Source: Streptococcus sanguinis SK355
Lineage (GTDB): Bacteria > Bacillota > Bacilli > Lactobacillales > Streptococcaceae
Length of the DNA: 64,000 nucleotides
Direction of reading: 5' to 3'
NCBI RefSeq assembly: GCF_000212855.1
Contig: NZ_GL890993.1
Span: 2,159,939 to 2,223,938, forward strand
Shown: one piece after another, positions 55,358-61,673 of the stretch
How positions within the stretch are numbered: position 1 is the stretch's first letter
Layout: each line of letters starts with the position of its first letter
The notes under the pieces: generated by a model
The model's input: the letters and a program-made list of their open reading frames with translations, nothing else
Told to the model about the DNA's origin: nothing
Database searches by the model: none
Program-made: the position numbers and the translations under genes

Positions 55358-56758
55358 CTACTTCTCTTTTACAGATATTTCTGAGTTCCTATAGCCATAG
55401 AAGGCGTAAATGAGACTTCCCAGCGCTAGGGCAATTCCAAAGGCCTGCCAGGTTTCCTTGGTGTACTGAGTCATAAAGGATAGACAGATGACAATGGACA
55501 AGATTGGCGTCAGAGGCACCAGAGGTGTTTTGAATTCTCCAGCTTTGGGCATTCCTTTGTCTTTCCGCAATTTCAAGACAGCGAGTGCCAATAAAATCAG
55601 ATAGGCCAAGGTGCAGATATTGAGGAAAGAGGCGATGCTAGCCAAGGGGAAGATACCAGCACAGACAGCTGAGGCGATCCCTACTAAAATCGTTGCATTC
55701 TTTGGCACCCGACTAGTCTCTGTCAATTTCTTGAAAGAGCGAGGCAAAAGACCATCACGCGCAATACTGTAAATCATCCGCGACAGGGCGTAGGTCATGG
55801 AGATGCAGACTGTAATCAGTGTCAAAATAGCGACGACAGAGATATAGTTAGCTGCCCAGCCAAGTCCGACGCTGCGCAGGGCAAAGGCCACCGCATCTGA
55901 GACATCTAGCTTGCTATAGTGGACAATCCCAGTCAAGACCAAGGTCACCAAAATATAGAGAATAGTCACAATGCTCAAGGATAAGACAATCCCACGCGGA
56001 ACGTTCTTTTGGGGCTCCTTGATTTCATCAACCGCCATGGAAATGGACTCAAAGCCCAGAAAGGCAAAGAACATGAGTGAGGCCCCGGCCATGATACCGA
56101 CCTTGCCGCCATAAATTTCTCCAAAGCCAAAAGGTGCAAAGTTAGACCAATTTTCTGGTTTGATGAAGAAAAATCCTGCAATGATAAAGAGTGCCAAGGC
56201 TGAGAATTTCAAGACCACCAAGGCTGAGTTGAAGCGCAGGGCTGCCTTTGAGTTCAAAAGGACAACCCCTGTAACAAAGACCAAGACCAGAATAGGCAGC
56301 AAATCCACATAAGTACCTTCTTTAGGATTGAAGGTGCCATTCAGAGCTGCCGGCAGCTGGATACCAAAGCCGCTCAGCAAGCCCTTCAGATAAGAGCCCC
56401 AGCCAGAGGCAACACCTGAGATAGCTGTCATGAACTCCATGATGGTCAGCCAACCAGCCAGCCAAGCGGGAAATTCTCCCAGAACCGCATAAATATAACT
56501 ATAGGCTCCGCCATTGGCCGGAATCCGTGAAGCAAACTCAGCATAAAAAAGAGCTGAAATACTCACACAAAGAGCTGAAATGACAATCGAAACGGTCAGA
56601 GCAGGCCCAGCATATTTGGCTGCTCCGGTCCCAGTGATGGTAAAAATCCCAGTTCCTACCATTGCTCCAATACCAAGCAAAATTAAATCAGGAATTTTCA
56701 AATGACGGCGCATGCCCGTTCTATCCTTGCTGGCATCTTTTTTTCTAAAAATATTCAT
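55358..56758 (-). CDS. APC-superfamily amino-acid permease (YfnA/CAT-like)
   Basis: 466 residues with about 12 transmembrane helices. GIGAMVGTGIFTITGTGAAKYAGPA in helix 1 and FFAFLGFESISMAVDEIKEPQKNVPRG between helices 6 and 7 are typical of cationic-amino-acid (CAT) transporters such as YfnA/YhdG. Substrate is not proven. It stands between the BceAB-like transporter genes and the NSR-like gene but is not obviously part of that system. AGGAGAGTAAAAATAG precedes the ATG. Confidence 0.9.
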   Translation of the reverse strand: MNIFRKKDASKDRTGMRRHLKIPDLILLGIGAMVGTGIFTITGTGAAKYAGPALTVSIVISALCVSISALFYAEFASRIPANGGAYSYIYAVLGEFPAWLAGWLTIMEFMTAISGVASGWGSYLKGLLSGFGIQLPAALNGTFNPKEGTYVDLLPILVLVFVTGVVLLNSKAALRFNSALVVLKFSALALFIIAGFFFIKPENWSNFAPFGFGEIYGGKVGIMAGASLMFFAFLGFESISMAVDEIKEPQKNVPRGIVLSLSIVTILYILVTLVLTGIVHYSKLDVSDAVAFALRSVGLGWAANYISVVAILTLITVCISMTYALSRMIYSIARDGLLPRSFKKLTETSRVPKNATILVGIASAVCAGIFPLASIASFLNICTLAYLILLALAVLKLRKDKGMPKAGEFKTPLVPLTPILSIVICLSFMTQYTKETWQAFGIALALGSLIYAFYGYRNSEISVKEK

Positions 56759-56914
56759 CTATTTTTACTCTCCTAATTGCATTAACGCCCTATTTTATCA
56801 TATTTCCTCCCTTTTAGGAATCCTTCTCAGAAAAATACCGAAAAGAAAGGCTGAGAAAAATCTCAGCCTAGGTCTTTAAAATAGATGAAAGATATATAGA
56901 GCCTGTCTCTGCTA

Positions 56915-58903
56915 TCACATAGCCACAATTTTGCGATAGCTGCGAGATGTGATGAGAAAGACACCGACATATACTGCAATAAACAGAGCGCAGACACCCA
57001 GAGTCACCACTAACATAAGTGTGGCATTCAGCACCCCTAAAGCAGATAAAATCAAGCTCAGCATGTGATAGGCAAAAGCCAAATGAAGAAAGGCAAAGAT
57101 TAGGGGTAGGAAGAAGACTATCAGAATCTGCCTACGAATCGTTTTCTTAATTTGTTTTTCGTCCAATCCAACCTTTTGTAAAATAACAAAGCCTTCTCGA
57201 TCTTCATAGCCTTCAGAAATCTGCTTGTAGTAGATGATAAGAACAGTTCCAAGCATAAAAACGATTGATAGGAAAATTCCAATAAAGAACATACCACCTA
57301 GCATTCCTTTTATTTCTTGCTTATCAAAGGCAGTCACCGAACCATAAATAGCTTGATTTTCAGGTAAGGTGGTATTAAAACTGCTTAGCTTTTCTTGGTA
57401 TACTTCTTTGAGTTTTCTCTGTTCTTCTTTTGGAAGCTTAAGATTTAATCCTCCATAATAGTTAACATTGACAGCGTAATCGTTCATCAATGAAGAAAAG
57501 ATTTGACTCGGATTTTTAGCTACCATATAGATTTTTTCAGGCACTATCATATTCATCGGATCGGGTATATTACCGAAAACGAAATCTTCTTTTAATTTTT
57601 TCTTGATTTTTAAATTTTTATCAGCTAGCTGTAAATCTTTTTTGCTGTCTAATTCCAGTCCTTGCTCAAATATGGCTATTTCATCATCTTTAAGCTGAAG
57701 ACTTTGACCCGTCATTCCTTGATAATCACTCTCAGAAATGGCCAAAATATAAAGATTTGGAGTGAATGATTTCTGTCCCTTAGAATAAATATCTAGCTGA
57801 TTACCAGTTCGACCGCTAACTCCTATTGTATAATACTGGTAAATAACTTTTTTACTAATCTGAAGCTGCTGCTCTTGAACAAACTCTGTCAAAGCTTGGT
57901 CCAGCACCTCACCTGTTACTTCTTTTCCTTGGATACTGAAATCATGCGGGAACATGGCATTCTGCATATAATCACCACCAGCATAAATGTTGGCTCCACC
58001 AGATAAGGTAACCAGAACCATTGTCGACAAAATAGAAATCGTCGCTAAACCAATTGCATTTTTCTTCATTCGAAAAATTAGATTAGATACCGAAATCATG
58101 TTATCTGGCTGATAATAAAACGTCTTTCTCTTTTTCAAAAATTGTAAGAAAACAGTCGTTCCTGCATTGAAAAGTAGATAAGTCCCTAGAATAACAAAAA
58201 GTACGGCCACGAAGAAAATGATAATGGCTGCCATCGGATTAGATACACCTAAAGCAAGATAATAGCCAAAAGCGAGAGAAGACATACCAATAATAGTTTG
58301 CAAGAGTAAAAAGCGACTCTTTTTCTCCCCGCTATTTTTTTCTTTGACTAATTGCAGAGCATCAAACTTTCTTAAGTAAAAGCCGTTTTTAATCAGCAAG
58401 CAGAAAAATACAAAAGCATAGAAAATGATAATCAATACCATTACAAAAGGTTGAAATGTTGAAACCAAAACCACCTTGGTACCCATGAGCTTGAGCAGAA
58501 AGGCATAAATCAGCTGGTCAAAGAGAACACCAATAGTCAGCCCCAAGCTTACAGCCACTAGCCCGAAGATTAGTAGCTCAATAAAGGTCATAACAAAGAG
58601 ATGACGCTTATTGAGCCCCAACATACCGTAAAGTCCTAGCTCCTTGGAGCGATTCTTCATGACAAATTGATTGGCATAAAAGACAATAATTCCAGCTGTG
58701 ATGTTCACAATAACAACCCCTAGGACCAAAACAAGGATAACAGAGCTGGCCCCTGTCATTTTGGATAGATTGGGATTAAAAGCCAAGGAGTTGAAAATAT
58801 AAGAAATGGCTACAGCCACACAGGTAGCCAGTGCAAAAGGATAATAGAGACGGCGGTTCTTAATCAGATTGGATACCGCCAATTTTGCTGCTAATCGAAA
58901 CAC
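56915..58903 (-). CDS. BceB-type FtsX-like ABC permease
   Basis: 662 residues. Ten transmembrane segments are expected, and a large extracellular domain (about 305-520) lies between helices 7 and 8. Both features are typical of BceB permeases of peptide-antibiotic detoxification and sensing systems. The N-terminal RLAAKLAVSNLIKNRRLYYPF is characteristic. GTG 58903 is the start; it shares a base with the TAG stop of the ATPase gene (TAGTG), so translation is coupled. In known systems such transporters protect lipid II cycle intermediates from bacitracin, nisin or similar and signal to a BceS-type kinase. Confidence 0.92.
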   Translation of the reverse strand: MFRLAAKLAVSNLIKNRRLYYPFALATCVAVAISYIFNSLAFNPNLSKMTGASSVILVLVLGVVIVNITAGIIVFYANQFVMKNRSKELGLYGMLGLNKRHLFVMTFIELLIFGLVAVSLGLTIGVLFDQLIYAFLLKLMGTKVVLVSTFQPFVMVLIIIFYAFVFFCLLIKNGFYLRKFDALQLVKEKNSGEKKSRFLLLQTIIGMSSLAFGYYLALGVSNPMAAIIIFFVAVLFVILGTYLLFNAGTTVFLQFLKKRKTFYYQPDNMISVSNLIFRMKKNAIGLATISILSTMVLVTLSGGANIYAGGDYMQNAMFPHDFSIQGKEVTGEVLDQALTEFVQEQQLQISKKVIYQYYTIGVSGRTGNQLDIYSKGQKSFTPNLYILAISESDYQGMTGQSLQLKDDEIAIFEQGLELDSKKDLQLADKNLKIKKKLKEDFVFGNIPDPMNMIVPEKIYMVAKNPSQIFSSLMNDYAVNVNYYGGLNLKLPKEEQRKLKEVYQEKLSSFNTTLPENQAIYGSVTAFDKQEIKGMLGGMFFIGIFLSIVFMLGTVLIIYYKQISEGYEDREGFVILQKVGLDEKQIKKTIRRQILIVFFLPLIFAFLHLAFAYHMLSLILSALGVLNATLMLVVTLGVCALFIAVYVGVFLITSRSYRKIVAM

Positions 58904-59664
58904 TAGTCCTTCACCTCACTTGCCATAACTGTCAGAGTATCGGAAATCTCTTGGAACATCTGCCGCTCGGTCTTGTCACCGCGGAAGATTTGATTGTAGA
59001 GAATCCCATCCTTGATAAAGAGCACACGCTTGGCCCGGCTAGCCGCTGCTGTTGAGTGGGTTACCATGAGAATAGTTTGACCGCGGGCATTGATGTCGTC
59101 AAAGACATCCAGCAACGCCGCCGAAGACTTGGAATCCAAGGCTCCCGTCGGCTCATCCGCTAGCAAAATCTCAGGGTCTGTGATGATGGCCCGAGCCACT
59201 GCTACCCGTTGCTTTTGACCCCCGGAAATCTCATAAGGAAACTTCTCTTGGAGTTTGTTAATTCCCAGCTCGTTGCAGGTCGTAACCAGCTTTTGCATCA
59301 TCTCGGTAATGGGGCGGCGAGAGAGGACCAGAGGCAGGAGAATATTATCCTTGACCGACAGGGTATCCAGCAGATTGAAATCCTGAAAGACAAATCCTAA
59401 TTTCTCTCGTCGGAAGCTAGAAGCTTGGCTGTTTTTGATGGTTGCTGTGTCAGTTCCGTTGAGAAAGACGCGGCCCTCAGTCGGCTTGTCCAACATGGCT
59501 AGGATGTTGAGCAGAGTGGATTTACCGGAGCCTGACTCCCCCATGATGGCGACATATTCGCCCTTTTCTACCGTAAAGTGAATGTCCTTCAGTGCCTCCA
59601 CTTGGCTGCCCTGAAAGCGGGTTTTATAAATTTTTTTCACATGCTGTACGTCTAATAATGTCAT
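58903..59664 (-). CDS. BceA-type ABC transporter ATP-binding protein
   Basis: 253 residues. Walker A GESGSGKST, Q-loop VFQDFNLLDTL, signature ISGGQKQRVA, Walker B LLADEPTGALD, H-loop VTHS. The MacB/BceA-type features (LLDTLSVKDNILLPL) and coupling to a BceB-like permease define the function. It powers the FtsX-type permease by ATP hydrolysis on the cytoplasmic side. AGAGGTTCGAGT lies before the ATG. The promoter carries the TTACA-N4-TGTCA operator. Similar pairs occur in pneumococcus and in the NsrFP system. Confidence 0.94.
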   Translation of the reverse strand: MTLLDVQHVKKIYKTRFQGSQVEALKDIHFTVEKGEYVAIMGESGSGKSTLLNILAMLDKPTEGRVFLNGTDTATIKNSQASSFRREKLGFVFQDFNLLDTLSVKDNILLPLVLSRRPITEMMQKLVTTCNELGINKLQEKFPYEISGGQKQRVAVARAIITDPEILLADEPTGALDSKSSAALLDVFDDINARGQTILMVTHSTAAASRAKRVLFIKDGILYNQIFRGDKTERQMFQEISDTLTVMASEVKD

Positions 59665-59699
59665 ACTCGAACCTCTTCTTTATTTAACTTGATACTACT

Positions 59700-59772
59700 A
59701 TCATACCGGAAAGACAGACAAGTTTCCATAACCTAATCTTTCATTTTGCCTGCCAATCTTACATTTTTGTCA
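59700..59772 (-). promoter_or_regulatory. Promoter and BceR-like operator of bceAB
   Basis: Minus strand: -10 TATGAT (59700-59705). The site TTACA-TTTT-TGTCA (59759-59772) lies 53 bp upstream, with a partial copy TTTCA (59739-59743) spaced by 20 bp. There is no good -35 box. The spacing equals that before the small peptide gene. Confidence 0.72.
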
Positions 59773-59842
59773 TCTTGTGCTCCAAGTCGGATAAAGAGAA
59801 AAGTCAACTGACCTTTCTCTTATCCTTGAATAATGGAATCTC

Positions 59843-59974
59843 TCAGTGACTGTACTGTAGCCAGAAATAATATTGACTGGAAGCGCAGCCTAGGCGAGTC
59901 TTCTCGATTTCTTCCTTGGAAATCTTTTGAGCTTTAGGTTTACTTTGACGATGGTTAAAAAGATTGATTTTCAT
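59843..59974 (-). CDS. Putative 43-residue peptide upstream of bceAB
   Basis: ATG 59974 has an excellent ribosome site, AAGGAGGCCCGCT. The product begins MKINLFNHRQSKPKAQ, has a central KISKEEIEKTR helix and ends GCASSQYYFWLQYSH. It is basic at the N-terminus and aromatic at the C-terminus, has no signal peptide, and I do not recognise it. The frame is open far upstream but those codons lack any start signal and overlap the operator. Its own promoter has a BceR-like operator at the same spacing as that of bceAB, so it should be induced together with the transporter. Confidence 0.6.
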   Translation of the reverse strand: MKINLFNHRQSKPKAQKISKEEIEKTRLGCASSQYYFWLQYSH

Positions 59975-60043
59975 AGCGGGCCTCCTTCTTGAAATCTGAT
60001 TTTTAGTTTGGAAGATAGTTATCTTCTTTTTCTTTACACTTAT

Positions 60044-60116
60044 AGGATACCGAATTCCCAGGCTAGCTGCCATAAGATAACCTTTCATTTTAGCCTGTAA
60101 ACTTACATTTTTGTCA
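60044..60116 (-). promoter_or_regulatory. Promoter and BceR-like operator of the small peptide gene
   Basis: Minus strand: -10 TATCCT (60044-60049). TTACA-TTTT-TGTCA (60103-60116) lies 53 bp upstream, and TTTCA (60083-60087) 20 bp from it. About 35 bp are nearly the same as in the bceAB promoter. Confidence 0.7.
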
Positions 60117-60204
60117 CTTAGAAAAAATAGTTTTCGATTCTCCTTAAACTGCGTCAATAGTCCTAAATTCAACGATGTATATCGGCTTCTTTCATCAAGC
60201 GAAT

Positions 60205-60232
60205 AAAAAAACCGGAATTTGTTTCCGGTTTT
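60205..60232 (-). terminator. Terminator after the flavin oxidoreductase gene
   Basis: Minus strand: AAAACCGGAA, loop ACAAA, TTCCGGTTTTTTT. It lies about 90 bp beyond the stop at 60323. Confidence 0.85.
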
Positions 60233-60322
60233 CATGATATATTTCCTAAATTTAAAGATATAGAAGTTTTCTTTCCAGAGGAGGTTCAGACTTCTGTCAA
60301 TACTATCTTGAGCAGGCTATTC

Positions 60323-61510
60323 TTATTGCCCCTCATCCCCAAATTTACCAGTATGAAGGTGGATAATACTGTCATGACCAGGTAGAGGAGGCAGCCCGCC
60401 AGAATCCTTACGGCTGAACACTTCAAGCAAGCCCGGTGTCAATTGAGAGTTTTTCAACTGCTCAGGGCTAATCTCATGGACAATTTCTGCTCCTCGTCCC
60501 GTCTGTACTTTATAGCCAAACAGCGGGTCAATCAGGGTACCACGCCCGATTGCAACTAAATCCGTAGCCGTATCCTCAATAGCAGCTTCTGCATCTTCCT
60601 GACTAAAGACACCACCGATTGTAATCAGTTTGGTTTGCTCATCCATCACTTCCTTAAAATGATCTGCATAGCTCTTGTCTGATCCCGCAGGTTTTGAATT
60701 ATAGCCAGCCAAAAGCGACAAATGGATGTAGTCTAGTTCGTGCTTGACCAACTCCTTGACCAAAAGCTTGGCTTCTTCATAAGTATAGCCCACTTGATCT
60801 TCATGGATTTCATCTGGGCTAATCCGATAGCCAATAATAAAATCTTCTGGTGCATACTTGGCTGCAGCACGCTTCACTTCCTCGACTACCGCCAAAGGAA
60901 AGGCCATACGTTTTTCCAAAGTTCCGCCCCATCTGTCCTGACGAACATTGGAAGTGCTAGAAAAGAATTGCTGCAGCAGATAGTGGTTGGCACCATGGAT
61001 TTCCACTCCTGAAAAACCAGCTTGAACTGCACGTTTGACTGCCCGACCAAAATCCTTGATAATTTCAAGGATTTCTTCATCGGTCAATTCTCTCACCGGA
61101 TATGGCAAGAAAGAAAAATCTAAGGCGCTTGGAGCCAATACTTCCTCACCCTTCAAAGCACGGCCGGAAGCTGCTATCCCACCATGATGAAGCTGCAAAA
61201 TCGCTTTATTGCCATCTTTTTGAAGGGCAGCAGCTAATTTCCTCTCCCCTTCGATGTGGTCATCAGAGTAAATACCTAATTGAACTGGGTAACCTGTCTG
61301 GTAACAAGGCCCTCCTGATGGACTAACATAATGAAATTCAGTAATCAAAAGACTTGCTGCCTGAGAGCGTGCTCCATAGTATCGCAAAGTATCATCAGAC
61401 ACAAATCCTCCTTCTAAGCCACTGAAAGTATACATAGGGGACAGCACCAAACGGTTGGTTAATTTGGCACCGTGACGCAATTGAATCGAGTCTATAATTT
61501 GTTTAGACAT
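60323..61510 (-). CDS. NADH:flavin oxidoreductase (Old Yellow Enzyme family)
   Basis: 395 residues, a TIM-barrel FMN oxidoreductase. Motifs: LVLSPMYTFSG at the first strand, GFSGVEIHGANHYLLQQFFSS (His and Asn of the active site, HxxN variant HGANHYL), and YRISPDE. It reduces activated alkenes or similar with NAD(P)H; natural substrate is unknown. There is a C-terminal extension after the barrel (about 345-395) with no cysteine-rich cluster, so it is not the larger dienoyl-CoA reductase form. GAAAGGAGATTTTTACT precedes the ATG. Confidence 0.9.
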   Translation of the reverse strand: MSKQIIDSIQLRHGAKLTNRLVLSPMYTFSGLEGGFVSDDTLRYYGARSQAASLLITEFHYVSPSGGPCYQTGYPVQLGIYSDDHIEGERKLAAALQKDGNKAILQLHHGGIAASGRALKGEEVLAPSALDFSFLPYPVRELTDEEILEIIKDFGRAVKRAVQAGFSGVEIHGANHYLLQQFFSSTSNVRQDRWGGTLEKRMAFPLAVVEEVKRAAAKYAPEDFIIGYRISPDEIHEDQVGYTYEEAKLLVKELVKHELDYIHLSLLAGYNSKPAGSDKSYADHFKEVMDEQTKLITIGGVFSQEDAEAAIEDTATDLVAIGRGTLIDPLFGYKVQTGRGAEIVHEISPEQLKNSQLTPGLLEVFSRKDSGGLPPLPGHDSIIHLHTGKFGDEGQ

Positions 61511-61629
61511 AGTAAAAATCTCCTTTCTTCTTTGACAACTATTATAGAAGATTCAGAGGCAAAAACAAGGTTTTTTCAGTAAGTGGTATTAACCATCAGG
61601 TATCCGGTAAGAAAAGGATGGTCACTTAC

Positions 61630-61672
61630 ACAAAAAAACAAGCGTCAAATTTTATTGACACTTGCTTTCTGT
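61630..61672 (-). terminator. Terminator after the LPXTG adhesin gene
   Basis: Minus strand: CAAGTGTCAA, loop TAAAA, TTTGACGCTTG, TTTTTTTG. It stands just past the stop. Confidence 0.85.
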
Positions 61673-61673
61673 T

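Noticed and set aside
59843-59974. Lantibiotic or other modified-peptide precursor
   Set aside because: Only one Cys, no leader cleavage motif, and no modification enzyme gene nearby.
59975-60235. N-terminal extension of the 43-residue peptide to 130 residues
   Set aside because: The extension crosses the -10 and operator of the gene's own promoter and has no ribosome site; the internal ATG with AAGGAGG is far better.
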